DNA of 64,000 nucleotides from Lachnospiraceae bacterium JLR.KK002 (GCA_036941025.1 JAYMNP010000001.1:4140001-4204000); one strand, 5' to 3'. Numbered from the stretch's first letter, positions 18,384-26,766 are shown. A program made the numbers and translations. Notes: generated from the sequence alone by a model not told the origin.

Positions 18384-19076
18384 ATGGCAATGGAGATTAA
18401 GGGGAATCTTCCTGACTATGGAGTCAGGAAGCAGAATTACAGCAATTTGGAACAGGTTAATACAGATAAAGAAGTGCGGACAAAAGCAGTAAAGAAGGAA
18501 ACGGAAAAGAAAAGCACATACGGGAGCAGACGGGAATATTCAGAATATCTGAATCATAAATATGCCTGCCTGACACCAACAAAGGACAGTTCCGTGACAA
18601 TCAATTCCAGCCTGCTTTCAAAGGCGGCATCTAATCCCAAAACGGCTGAATGGCTGGAGAATACGCTTTCCCAAATGCCGGACTGTATCAATAAGATATG
18701 TGAAAATTCTGCTAAAAATGGGGCGAGGCTGGTCAGTCTGGAAATCAGCATAGACAGCGAGGACTGTATTACGACAAAGTGCGTAGGTGTTTTTGAAGCT
18801 GACCCCGGTACAGAGGAGTCCAAGAAAATGGCAGAGGAGGCGAGAGCCAGAAATAAAGAGCGTAAAGAGGAATGGGAAAAGCTGCTTGAAAAGAATAAGG
18901 AAAAGAAGGCTGGGCAGGAGAAGCTGGAAGAAAAGAAAGATGGCAGGCAGTATGATATTACTGTAATGGGAACGGATATGGGAAAAGTTACAGAGAACTT
19001 GATAAGTAAAATTGGCAGGGGTAATAGTTCCATATCCACAGTACCGACAGTGACAGGCTTTGATTTAAAAGTGTAA
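18384..19076 (+). CDS. Array protein, family C (MAMEIKGNLPDYG start, GFDLKV end)
   Basis: Function unknown; 230 residues. ATG 18384 follows GAGGAGG; the longer frame from 18279 overlaps the previous gene and has no ribosome site. The first 20 residues match the protein at 10305, while the body (TINSSLLSKAASNPKTAEWLE, about 70-90; LVSLEISIDSEDCITTKCVG) matches 14018. It thus looks like a recombinant of the two. A Lys/Glu-rich helix (about 145-185) precedes the GFDLKV ending. Confidence 0.87.
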   Translation: MAMEIKGNLPDYGVRKQNYSNLEQVNTDKEVRTKAVKKETEKKSTYGSRREYSEYLNHKYACLTPTKDSSVTINSSLLSKAASNPKTAEWLENTLSQMPDCINKICENSAKNGARLVSLEISIDSEDCITTKCVGVFEADPGTEESKKMAEEARARNKERKEEWEKLLEKNKEKKAGQEKLEEKKDGRQYDITVMGTDMGKVTENLISKIGRGNSSISTVPTVTGFDLKV

Positions 19077-19108
19077 ATATTATATCAAAAAATGGAGGAT
19101 ATTTGAAA

Positions 19109-19873
19109 ATGAGTGTGAATGGAATTGGAAGCAATTATTGTTATATGGGGACTGCTGTAAATCATATGCAGGAAAAGGCATCTGATACGAATGCAGGCAG
19201 GAAAGTGACGCAACAGCCAGTTAATCTCTCTATTTCTGATGAGGGAAGAAATATGCTGCGGGAAATGGTAAATAAATTTGAACCTGATTCGGATTATGTC
19301 AATGCAAGGGAGCTGACAATACAAAATACAAATGAGGTTGCATGGGAACATTATACGGCAATGAGGGGAATCAGCAGCCAGACATTAAAAGATGGGAACT
19401 ATAATGTGGAAGATGTAATGAAATCAATCATGGATACATATGAGGCGCGTTATAATGAAATCGTAAAAAAACATGAAAAGGGAGACCGTGAAGTTTCTTA
19501 CGAACTTACGGGGAAAAGGTCTCTTACGCTTGAAGAAGATTTGGCTGGGCTGGATGAGGCTTTTAAGATGCGTCTGGCAAATCTGGAAGGATATATTACC
19601 TGTCAGCAGACAAACAAAGCCTTTGAAAATCCGGACAGTTCATGGTTTTTCAATAGAAACGGTTCTCAAAATGAAGGAGAAGAACAAGACAGGATTCAGC
19701 TTTTTGACACAGAATACCGGGATTTGGCAGTATCAATCATGGAACAGACAAGAGAAAAGTTTTTGGCGGCTTTTAAGAGTTTTGGCTACAAAAAAGGAAC
19801 AGCGTTAGACATATTCGCAAATGTATTGAAAGAGAATATAAACTTTGCGGCAAAAACAAATAATTTATTGTAG
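19109..19873 (+). CDS. Array protein with SVNGIG tag
   Basis: Function unknown; 254 residues. ATG 19109 (MSVNGIGSNYCYMG) lies ten bases after GGAGG. A QPVNLSISDEGRNMLREM motif (about 33-50) is followed by helical segments with acidic charge (RSLTLEEDLAGLDEAFKMRL). It is not closely related to families A-D apart from the tag and the 'SISDEG' motif shared with 15205. No signal peptide or membrane segment. Confidence 0.85.
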   Translation: MSVNGIGSNYCYMGTAVNHMQEKASDTNAGRKVTQQPVNLSISDEGRNMLREMVNKFEPDSDYVNARELTIQNTNEVAWEHYTAMRGISSQTLKDGNYNVEDVMKSIMDTYEARYNEIVKKHEKGDREVSYELTGKRSLTLEEDLAGLDEAFKMRLANLEGYITCQQTNKAFENPDSSWFFNRNGSQNEGEEQDRIQLFDTEYRDLAVSIMEQTREKFLAAFKSFGYKKGTALDIFANVLKENINFAAKTNNLL

Positions 19874-19970
19874 TGCAAAGGTTATTATGAAAATGATTAT
19901 GGGCATTTATTGTTTAGCGGATGAAAGGCAGTTCCACAAATTATTTTAGAGTTTGGAGGGAAAAGAAAGT

Positions 19971-20642
19971 ATGCCAATTAGTATTTTAAATTATCCGGTA
20001 CATTTGCAGGAAGGGCTTAAACTTAATAGAGAGTGCGTGAAGTCTAAGGGAAGCCAAAATGAAGACCGGAAAGTATTTCACAGGGATTCCTTAGAAGTTT
20101 CCCAATTATCGAAAAACAGGGAAATCATAACGGATAAAATAAAGCATACGGTAGTGCAGTCGGCTGCATCGTTCAGCGATATGAGAGCTGGAATCTTAAA
20201 AGAAATCAGGGAAGAAAAAGGGCAGTATGGTTATCACGATGTAGTGAATGCCTGCGGGTTGAGCTATGCAAGACTGTATTCAGAAATCGAACTGCGTCAT
20301 GAAAATGAACAGTATTATAAGACAGATGGGACGCCGCTGACAAAGGAAGAAGAGACAGAATGGCTGGATATGCAGTATGGGCAGGAAGTGGAGTGGCAGA
20401 AGTCCTGTGCCAGAATAGCGGCACAAGGGCAGGCATTTCAGGGAAATATTTCGGAAACGCCGACAAAAGAGATGGAAGAATTGGAAGCTGCTTTTTATCA
20501 GGCGAAGGATGCTTATATGAAGTTGCACCATGAAAGCAAACAGGATGGGAGGCCGCTTGCTTTGCAGAATTTTGTTTTTGGGAACAGCCGGATGTATGAA
20601 GTGCTGGACAGATTAGGAAATTTGCAGGAGAGGGTGGAATAA
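19971..20642 (+). CDS. Array protein of unknown function
   Basis: 223 residues. ATG 19971 (MPISILNYPVHLQEG) lies eight bases after GGAGGG; a TTG at 19953 overlaps the SD and is rejected. A DSLEVSQLSKNREII motif (about 43-57) is comparable to the DTVSISAAG motif of neighbours. The rest is helical and charged. Its stop overlaps the next start (TAATG), so the two are translationally coupled. Confidence 0.83.
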   Translation: MPISILNYPVHLQEGLKLNRECVKSKGSQNEDRKVFHRDSLEVSQLSKNREIITDKIKHTVVQSAASFSDMRAGILKEIREEKGQYGYHDVVNACGLSYARLYSEIELRHENEQYYKTDGTPLTKEEETEWLDMQYGQEVEWQKSCARIAAQGQAFQGNISETPTKEMEELEAAFYQAKDAYMKLHHESKQDGRPLALQNFVFGNSRMYEVLDRLGNLQERVE

Positions 20643-21247
20643 TGCAGGTTAATTCGTCCAATGGCTCATTGCAGAACAGATACTTTTCAGGGACAGGAAG
20701 CATAGGAGGTATCCATCTGCCTGACTTTCATGATAGATATGTTTTCTCCAAAAAGAAAAGCGGCGTCAGTGATGAGGAGTACCGGAGGCAGATCAGGGAA
20801 CAGGCTTATAAGGATTTTGAAAAAGGGCAGTTCCAAAACAAATCCGAAGGATTTAATAAGCTGATGAAAAGTTACACATCGGAAGTGTCCCCGGACAGAA
20901 AGGGAATCATCACTTCCGGGCTGAAAGCCGTTTCAAAGAACAGGAAGAATGTGCCTAAGCCCATAGACATTGTGGCAACGCTGCTTGAAGGGAAAGTGAA
21001 ATATCAGAAACTGCCATCAGGAAACAGCGATTACATAGAATTTTACGATAAGAATGGGGAAATGGTGGCGACTTATTCCAATAATGGGTGGACGATGTAT
21101 ACCACCAATGCGGAGGCATCCAGACAGACGGAAATGTGCATGATCTATAATGAGGCATGGGGAAACGCAAAGAGGGGCATTCCGCTGGCGGGTGAAGAAG
21201 CGGTGGGTGTGGAAAATCCGCAGAATAGTTTTGACGCTAAAGCATAG
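20642..21247 (+). CDS. Array protein ending SFDAKA
   Basis: 201 residues, coupled to the upstream gene by a one-base overlap. It begins MQVNSSNGSLQNRYFSG and has a basic, helical N-terminal half (EEYRRQIREQAYKDFEKG) and a small beta segment (YIEFYDKNGEMVATYSNNGWTMY, about 134-156). The C-terminus NSFDAKA matches the SFDIKA/GFDIKV ending of family C, suggesting that the array has a shared C-terminal as well as N-terminal signature. Function unknown. Confidence 0.84.
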   Translation: MQVNSSNGSLQNRYFSGTGSIGGIHLPDFHDRYVFSKKKSGVSDEEYRRQIREQAYKDFEKGQFQNKSEGFNKLMKSYTSEVSPDRKGIITSGLKAVSKNRKNVPKPIDIVATLLEGKVKYQKLPSGNSDYIEFYDKNGEMVATYSNNGWTMYTTNAEASRQTEMCMIYNEAWGNAKRGIPLAGEEAVGVENPQNSFDAKA

Positions 21248-21272
21248 CAGAAAATAAATTTTACGGTTTCAT

Positions 21273-21345
21273 ATCCCCGATAAGCTACAACCTGACAAGG
21301 CAGGGCAGGCATCCCCGGTTTTCCGGCAGATTGGGAAATTGCGGG
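21273..21345 (+). repeat. Array leader element type 2, copy b
   Basis: ATATCCCCGATAAGC, then a CCTG...CAGG hairpin and a CCGG/CCGG hairpin, then AGATTGGGAAATTGCGGGG. It lies 30 bases before the tautomerase gene. Confidence 0.7.
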
Positions 21346-21374
21346 GTTTTAGGACAATAGGAAGGAGAGATAAA

Positions 21375-21584
21375 ATGCCTTATATTTCAGTCGAAAGTGG
21401 AGCTTTATCAGATGGTCAAAAGGAGGAACTGATAAAACGGTTGACGGAAGTGTCTTCCGAAATTATGAAAGTGCCGCAAGAATTTTTTGTTACAACAATT
21501 AAGGAAGTGCCGGACAAAAATTTTGGCATTGGAGGCAAAACGATTGATAAAGTAAAAGCAGAGTATATACAGACACATAAATGA
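21375..21584 (+). CDS. 4-oxalocrotonate tautomerase-like protein
   Basis: 69 residues, starting MPYISVESG: after Met removal Pro1 would be the catalytic base of the tautomerase family. The rest (LIKRLTEVSSEIMKVPQEFFVTTIKEVPDKNFGIGGK) fits the family's helix, strand and turn order and its short length. ATG 21375 follows GGAGAG; the frame upstream to 21339 is leader DNA. Substrate unknown. It is a passenger gene without the array tag, with a type 2 leader of its own. Confidence 0.88.
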   Translation: MPYISVESGALSDGQKEELIKRLTEVSSEIMKVPQEFFVTTIKEVPDKNFGIGGKTIDKVKAEYIQTHK

Positions 21585-21667
21585 TTTTCGGGAGGAAAGG
21601 GCGGCTTTGTGTAAATGGATTAAGGATAGCTGGAGGAAAATAGGCGCAGAGGAATATAGGAGGGATA

Positions 21668-22135
21668 ATGAATCATACAGTTTTAGAATTTGAATGTGTC
21701 GGCATGGATAATGGAGGGAAATTTCCAATCGAATATACCGGGCGGGGGCAGGACATATCGCCGGAATTTGTCATTAAAAATTTATCGTCAGATGCAAAGA
21801 CGCTTGCTATTACATTAGAGGATATATCCCACCCGATTAAAAACTTTACGCACTGGCTTATTTGGAATATTCCTGCCGCTGACAGGATAAAGGGGGATAT
21901 TCCGACAGGCAGGATTGTGCCAGCGTTAGGGAATGCCTGTCAGGGCATAGGATACGGTATTCATCGGTATGCAGGCCCGAAGCCGCCGAAAGGGAGAAAG
22001 CATACTTACCGCTTTACAGTTTATTCCTTAGACTGTGAAATGAACATAAGCGCCAATTCCATGAAAAGAAATTTTCTGAAGAAGGCAGAAAAGCATATCA
22101 TTCAAAAAGGCAGTATTGTTGGTGACTTTGAATAA
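21668..22135 (+). CDS. YbhB/YbcL-type PEBP (Raf kinase inhibitor-like) protein
   Basis: 155 residues with the phosphatidylethanolamine-binding protein signature: GQDISPEFVIKNL, HPIKNFTHWLIWNIP, and YAGPKPPKGRKHTYRFTVYSLD. Bacterial members are small cytoplasmic or periplasmic proteins of unclear role. The ATG follows AGGAGG directly. It sits 83 bases after the tautomerase gene and without a type 2 leader between them, so the pair may form one unit. Confidence 0.93.
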   Translation: MNHTVLEFECVGMDNGGKFPIEYTGRGQDISPEFVIKNLSSDAKTLAITLEDISHPIKNFTHWLIWNIPAADRIKGDIPTGRIVPALGNACQGIGYGIHRYAGPKPPKGRKHTYRFTVYSLDCEMNISANSMKRNFLKKAEKHIIQKGSIVGDFE

Positions 22136-22159
22136 GAAATAAATTTCAACGGCTTTATA

Positions 22160-22240
22160 TCCATAATATGCTACAGCTTGGCAAGGCAGGGGCAGTCAAT
22201 CCCGTCATTATGGAAGATTGGGGAATTGGGGAGCAGGGGC
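22160..22240 (+). repeat. Array leader element type 2, copy c
   Basis: CCATAAT (22162-22168) can pair with ATTATGG (22206-22212), replacing CCCCAAT/ATTGGGG of other copies while keeping complementarity. GGAATTGGGGAGCAGGGGCGG follows. It precedes the zinc-ribbon gene. Confidence 0.65.
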
Positions 22241-22316
22241 GGTTCTGATTGACAAAGAGGCGTTTTTTCTTTGCTTGGATTGGGAATTTAAAAGGTGAGA
22301 ATATCAAGGAGGTTTT

Positions 22317-22526
22317 ATGCGTAAATGTATTCGCTGTGGCAACTCAATGATTGAGGGCTGTGGGATAAAAGTAAAAGGTGGAGCATACGGGATTGTTTTG
22401 ACAGATAATGAGAATAAGTGGTGGGGCGGGCGTATAGGTGAACCCAAAGTTGTAATCTGCCCTAATTGCGGTGAAGTTTCTATTTATCTGGAAAATATGG
22501 AAAAGTTAAAAAATAATGAGAAATAA
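22317..22526 (+). CDS. Small zinc-ribbon protein
   Basis: 69 residues with two CXXC knuckles, CIRCG (about 4-8) and CPNCG (about 49-53), separated by a beta-rich stretch that includes KVKGGAYGIVL. This is a zinc-ribbon of the kind annotated as nucleic-acid-binding, although binding is not shown. SD AAGGAGG is six bases upstream. It is a passenger gene in the array with a type 2 leader before it and another after it. Confidence 0.88.
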   Translation: MRKCIRCGNSMIEGCGIKVKGGAYGIVLTDNENKWWGGRIGEPKVVICPNCGEVSIYLENMEKLKNNEK

Positions 22527-22539
22527 AACTATTGGCTCC

Positions 22540-22625
22540 ATATCCGCAATAAGCCACAGAGGACTGACAGGGCAGGCATCCCCGGCGTTTCGGAAGATTG
22601 GGGAATCGGGGAGCAGTGCGGCCTA
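22540..22625 (+). repeat. Array leader element type 2, copy d
   Basis: ATATCCGCAATAAGCCACAG, CTGACAGGGCAGG hairpin, CCCCGGCGTTTCGG, GATTGGGGAATCGGGGAGCAG. It precedes the family B gene at 22665. Confidence 0.7.
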
Positions 22626-22664
22626 ATGAGCCGTAATATTGAAAACAATGGAGGGATTTTAGAA

Positions 22665-24209
22665 ATGGGAATCAGTAATGTGAATGACCAGACTTTTGCA
22701 TATGGAGCGGCTTTCAGGAACAAGCCAATATTCTTTATGACGGGAAAAGAGACAGAAGCATTTTTTAATGGGAAGATGCGCAGGAACATGGAGCTGCGGG
22801 AGGATACCTGTACCCTTAGCAGCAATCATACATACCGCAGGCAGCATACTGTCTATGAGGTTTCTGACAGGGATAAAGGCAGCGCATTCCTGGATTTGAA
22901 TTTTCTGATCAAGGATGAGACCAGCAGCCTAAAAGGAAACCTCAGTGATGATAAAGATGTGGATTTTTATAATTTTTCCATCCCATTTATGAGTATGCAG
23001 AGGAATTACTTTAGCGTTGAGGCTTATCTGGATATGCCGGAGGGGTGCGATTATGACCTTACCTTGTATGACGAATACGGCAATCAGGTAGGAAAGGCAG
23101 AGTGGGACGGGGAAGGCCGGAAGAAGCTGAACATCCCGAATTGGGATATTGACACCAATAAATACTGCCTTAAAGTGGAAAAGGGAAACGGGGAGGAGGT
23201 TTCCCCGGATGATTATTACAAGATCAGTTTCCATGTTTCTGAAAATAAGGAGCATGAAAAGACGGATGCCGTCAGGGAAGCATATGGGAATCTCCATAAT
23301 GCATACAGCCGGAAGGATGAAAACTGGCGGGAGTATCTTGATAAATATAATGCCGTCTTAAAGGAGACGGAGCAGAATTACAGGAAAGAGCTGGAGCAGC
23401 TCCAACAGAAACAGTTTGACAGCCTGCCGGAAGAAAAGAAGTATAAGGGCGGGCGTACCGTGGATGAACTGCTTAAGGACATGGCGGAGGGGAAGGACTT
23501 AAACGGTGCGGAACTGGAGTATGTGAAGATTTTTGCCAACCTGAAAGACATGGAAAAGGCGCAGAATAAAGCGGAGCTGAAAAACAGCTTTTCAAATGAT
23601 TTCGTTAAGGATTTGGAGGGGTTGGGTATTTCCCGTGACGACATAGAGGGTATGCGTGTAAGGATTGGGAGCAATGGGGATGTGGCCGTGGACGGGATAG
23701 AGGATAGAGCCGTCCGGGAACAGGTACGGAAACTGATAGATGAAAAATACGGTGACCGGATGTACCAGTATTACATAGGGATTGCGGACAGCGTGGGGAA
23801 TCTGCCCTCTAATGCATACAAATATGCTACGGACGTGCAGGAAGTCCGGCGTTACCTGAAAGGGGTTACGGGAGAGGATATTTCATTAGAAAATCTTTAT
23901 CTGACACCAGACGGGAAGATCGGAGGGCTGCCGGAGAAAGCTGCCAGCCTGATCAATAAGACAAAGGACAATGCCAAGATCGAACGGATGAAGGATGCGC
24001 TGGTGGATATCATAGGGAATATCAGGATAAGCGGCGGTCTGGGAATTCCCGATTTTACTTCACAGTTCCAGTTTAAGGACGGGGCGTTCTCCGTGGCGGA
24101 CAGCGGTTTTGCGGTGGATATGGGCGCACTGGATGGCCGTCTGACCCCACAATCTTCTGGCAATATGTATTCCGATATGTATAAATATCAGTTCAGAAAA
24201 GTGTTGTAA
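22665..24209 (+). CDS. Array protein, family B: PPC-like domain plus helical region
   Basis: 514 residues from ATG 22665 (MGISNVNDQTFAYGAAF); the upstream frame to 22626 is leader. Paralogue of 8873: a PPC-like domain at about 85-200 (GNLSDDKDVDFYNFSI, GCDYDLTLYDEYGNQVG, YCLKV) and a long helical part with LEQLQQKQFDSLPEEK and LEGLGISRDDIEGMRVRIGSNGDVAVDGIEDRAVREQV, whose counterpart in 8873 is SIGIDGKAEVKGIEDAAVKEKV. No signal peptide. The N-terminal MGISNV is a weak version of the array tag. Confidence 0.88.
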   Translation: MGISNVNDQTFAYGAAFRNKPIFFMTGKETEAFFNGKMRRNMELREDTCTLSSNHTYRRQHTVYEVSDRDKGSAFLDLNFLIKDETSSLKGNLSDDKDVDFYNFSIPFMSMQRNYFSVEAYLDMPEGCDYDLTLYDEYGNQVGKAEWDGEGRKKLNIPNWDIDTNKYCLKVEKGNGEEVSPDDYYKISFHVSENKEHEKTDAVREAYGNLHNAYSRKDENWREYLDKYNAVLKETEQNYRKELEQLQQKQFDSLPEEKKYKGGRTVDELLKDMAEGKDLNGAELEYVKIFANLKDMEKAQNKAELKNSFSNDFVKDLEGLGISRDDIEGMRVRIGSNGDVAVDGIEDRAVREQVRKLIDEKYGDRMYQYYIGIADSVGNLPSNAYKYATDVQEVRRYLKGVTGEDISLENLYLTPDGKIGGLPEKAASLINKTKDNAKIERMKDALVDIIGNIRISGGLGIPDFTSQFQFKDGAFSVADSGFAVDMGALDGRLTPQSSGNMYSDMYKYQFRKVL

Positions 24210-24233
24210 ACAGCAGGCAGGAGGATTAAAAAA

Positions 24234-24731
24234 ATGAGCATAAACGGAATAGGGACAGCAGCTTACTCGATAGAAAGGTATCCGGCGGGAAAAGCAGAAA
24301 AGAGCGCAGAATTTGGGACTGTGGGATTTATGGATATAGCGGCGGAAAAGGCAGCGCAGGATAAAGCAGCCAATCAGGATGAAAAAGCCTTTGAGATGGT
24401 CGGCAGGGGTGCCCCGCAAGGCGTAAAGGATGCGTGGATGGATGCGGCGAAAGAAGTAAATGCAAATGGCATGGGAATCCGGGGCAACGGAATGATGAGC
24501 CATATATCGCAGATGATGGTGCAGCGGCTCAACAAACAGCTTAGGGGTGAAACGGAGAATTTTGACATTCTTGGAAATACAGTGGAATCTGCGATCCAGG
24601 CGACGAAACAGGCACTGTACGATTTGGAGCATCCCGTGGTATATACGCCCAGAAGCATAGAGGTTCAGCAGGCGCGCATGAAAGAAGGGGAATTTTACAG
24701 GGCATTTTTGGAGAAGCTGGAACGGTTATAG
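24234..24731 (+). CDS. Array protein with SINGIG tag
   Basis: Function unknown; 165 residues. The tag MSINGIGTAAYSIERYPAGK resembles family D, but the body is different: a GVKDAWMDAAKEVNANGMGI helix, MMVQRLNKQLRG, and a C-terminal helix ARMKEGEFYRAFLEKL. SD AGGAGG is nine bases upstream. Another case of the shared tag on a distinct body. Confidence 0.85.
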   Translation: MSINGIGTAAYSIERYPAGKAEKSAEFGTVGFMDIAAEKAAQDKAANQDEKAFEMVGRGAPQGVKDAWMDAAKEVNANGMGIRGNGMMSHISQMMVQRLNKQLRGETENFDILGNTVESAIQATKQALYDLEHPVVYTPRSIEVQQARMKEGEFYRAFLEKLERL

Positions 24732-24738
24732 ATGCTTT

Positions 24739-24802
24739 TCCCAATAAGCCACAAGGCGAATAAGACAGAGCAGGGGCGGCTCTGAATGCCAGAGGAGCCG
24801 CA
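24739..24802 (+). repeat. Array leader element, hybrid of types 1 and 2
   Basis: It begins CCCAATAAGCCACA as in type 2 but continues GAGCAGGGGCGGCTCTGAA with the type 1 hairpin GCGGCTC/GAGCCGC. It precedes 24824 and shows that the two leader types are modular variants. Confidence 0.72.
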
Positions 24803-24823
24803 GTATCGAAGGAGGATTTTAAA

Positions 24824-25504
24824 ATGGCTGTCAGCGGAGTAGGGCAAAATTATTATCAGAACAATATGGAAACAAAGAGGAACACAAAAAATGTAAACAG
24901 TGCGGATAAGTTTGCGCTGGAAAAGACAGGAAGCACGCAGGAATTATCGGAAGCGGAAGAAATGGAACAGTTTAAGAAGGAATTTTACGAAGACCTGTCT
25001 AAAGTTACAAACCACAGGGCGGTGAGCAATGCGGCTGTCAATATCTCGGAGGCTGCATTCAAAGCGATGAAGGAAGACCCGCAATATAGGGAAAAGGTTC
25101 TTTCGCTGATCCAAAGGGATTGGGGAGATTCCTATGCGCCGAGGAACTGTTCCGTGCTGATAACTGTTGGTGCGACATTAAATGAGTACAGGGCGGATTC
25201 ATGGCCAGTAGGGTATGATTCGGAATTTGATGTGCGGTCACAGAACAGTTTCTATAAAAGGACGAGTGAAAAGAAAGACAAACAGAAGGAGCTTCTGGAA
25301 GAATATCTGGAAAAGCGGGCGCAGGCTAAGAGACAGCAGCAGGAGCTGTTGGATGAAAAGGCTGCAAAAGCGGAGCAGGAGAGAAGCAGACTGGAAAAGG
25401 CGTGGGCTGGCAGCAGGCAGATGGCGGCGGCATCCAGTGCCTATGAATCAAATATGATGACAGAAACTGCTGTAAACGGCGATTCATTGTTTGGTTCGTT
25501 ATAG
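24824..25504 (+). CDS. Array protein, family A (SGVGQNYYQNN tag)
   Basis: Function unknown; 226 residues. MAVSGVGQNYYQNNMETKRN, then SEAEEMEQFKKEFYEDL, NISEAAFKAMKEDPQYREKV (about 76-95) and the LLEEYLEKRAQAKRQQQELL coiled-coil block. It lies 12 kb from its nearest relatives at 11175/11940 yet retains the same N- and C-terminal blocks. SD AAGGAGGA. Confidence 0.88.
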   Translation: MAVSGVGQNYYQNNMETKRNTKNVNSADKFALEKTGSTQELSEAEEMEQFKKEFYEDLSKVTNHRAVSNAAVNISEAAFKAMKEDPQYREKVLSLIQRDWGDSYAPRNCSVLITVGATLNEYRADSWPVGYDSEFDVRSQNSFYKRTSEKKDKQKELLEEYLEKRAQAKRQQQELLDEKAAKAEQERSRLEKAWAGSRQMAAASSAYESNMMTETAVNGDSLFGSL

Positions 25505-25529
25505 TAAAGCAATGGAGGAGATTAAGGAA

Positions 25530-26108
25530 ATGAATGTAAATGGAATAGGAGCAGGATATCCGGCAGCAGGGTATGAAACGAGAAAGACAGAGAGAAATGC
25601 GATGGGGAGGAATTACGCTGACCAGATGTGCAGTATGGTTCCGGCAACACAGGCATCCGGTGGCACATTTGAGTTACATATTTCAAACGATAAGGACGGA
25701 AAAGCAATCGGCTCAATGTGTGGGACTGATTATTCCCTTACAGTCTATCAGCCAAACGATTTTGATCCTGCAAATCCAGTGTATAAGGTTAAGGTATGGG
25801 ATAAAGACGGAAATGTGACAGAACGCATGGTAGATGTGTCAAAGATTGATACAAAAAACAGTGACTATATTGATATGTTTGCATATTCCAGCCACTTATC
25901 GGCAAGCGGGAAATGTCCGGGCGCACAGTCTGCTTTTATCAGGGCAGGGGCAAATCAGCATGGTGCTGACAATAGGACACATGATGATTTGTTCGGGATG
26001 GAAGATTGGATCAGCGTTTTAAAGGACGCTATGCAGACGCAGTATGATGCCGGGAATATGAAAGGCTATCTGGATTATAAGCAGTTTTGGGATTTTCTGG
26101 ATAAGTAG
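25530..26108 (+). CDS. Array protein, family D (MNVNGIG tag)
   Basis: Function unknown; 192 residues from ATG 25530, ten bases after GGAGGAG; the longer frame from 25491 overlaps the previous gene. Tag MNVNGIGAGYPAAGYETRK, core DFDPANPVYKVKVWDKDG, NVTERMVDVSKID, MFAYSSHL, and tail YLDYKQFWDFLDK. Almost identical to the frameshifted copy at 36779. It is the last gene of the main array and is followed by a hairpin. Confidence 0.88.
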   Translation: MNVNGIGAGYPAAGYETRKTERNAMGRNYADQMCSMVPATQASGGTFELHISNDKDGKAIGSMCGTDYSLTVYQPNDFDPANPVYKVKVWDKDGNVTERMVDVSKIDTKNSDYIDMFAYSSHLSASGKCPGAQSAFIRAGANQHGADNRTHDDLFGMEDWISVLKDAMQTQYDAGNMKGYLDYKQFWDFLDK

Positions 26109-26133
26109 GATTGCCAATGAAACACAAACGATA

Positions 26134-26167
26134 AAAGGGAACCGGCAGGGATATGCGGTTTCCCTTA
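26134..26167 (+). terminator. Hairpin ending the array
   Basis: AAGGGAACCGG and GCGGTTTCCCTT pair around a short loop. The same sequence, from CACAAACGATAAAAGGGAAC onward, recurs at 37413-37454 after the second copy of the family D gene. There is no long T-run, so termination is plausible rather than certain. Confidence 0.6.
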
Positions 26168-26245
26168 TTCCATGTCGGTAAGGGAAAGTAATTTTTATGG
26201 ATAATATTCTTTTGTTTTTTATGCGCCATTCATGATTAAAATGAT

Positions 26246-26365
26246 ATGACAACCATACCGGAGGTGAATGCAGCCATTGTACCCCTTTTAAGCGGCTTTG
26301 CAAAGCTGGAAGATGAAATATTCCATTGGAACAAAAGGCAGTTACAGTTAGAAGTGAAAAAATAG
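26246..26365 (+). CDS. Possible small protein, 39 residues
   Basis: MTTIPEVNAAIVPLLSGFAK followed by an amphipathic, basic C-terminus (HWNKRQLQLEVKK). No strong ribosome site is seen. It could be a remnant of a larger element gene. Kept only because the composition looks protein-like. Confidence 0.3.
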   Translation: MTTIPEVNAAIVPLLSGFAKLEDEIFHWNKRQLQLEVKK

Positions 26366-26724
26366 AATTGCTTTAAGCCCACCAAATAAAAAAACGGCGT
26401 CTTTGGTGGGTGTGATTTGGCACGCCTAAATAGCAGAACCATAGATTTCCCTTCAAACCCGTTTTGAGTTTGGAGGCATTTTTTGTTTGTAAGTAGCAGC
26501 TTTTATTTTCATATGCGTTACCGGGGCTGGGTGGATTATCCGTTAATAAAAATCCCCGCCAGCACACGGGAGCTTTCTGATTTAAAAATAGAAGCCAAAA
26601 ACCAACATAATAAAATTAAATTCTCTACAAACCGTAAAGGTGTGACAGCCTTTGCGGTTTTTCTTTTGTCGTTTTTTGCTGGATTACGCCGCAGGGCGTT
26701 ATTCATTGTCGGTTGCCGTTCACC

Positions 26725-26766
26725 GCCTTCCAATCTGGATTTTTAACAAAAAATTCAGATTGGAGG
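26725..26766 (+). promoter_or_regulatory. Leader hairpin that abuts the ribosome-binding site of the sigma-like gene
   Basis: CAATCTGGATTTTT and AAAAATTCAGATTG can pair, and the SD GGAGG follows immediately. The preceding GTTGCCGTTCACCGCCTTC block is almost identical to the one before the other sigma-like gene (45799-45819), which also has a hairpin flush with its SD. Confidence 0.6.
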
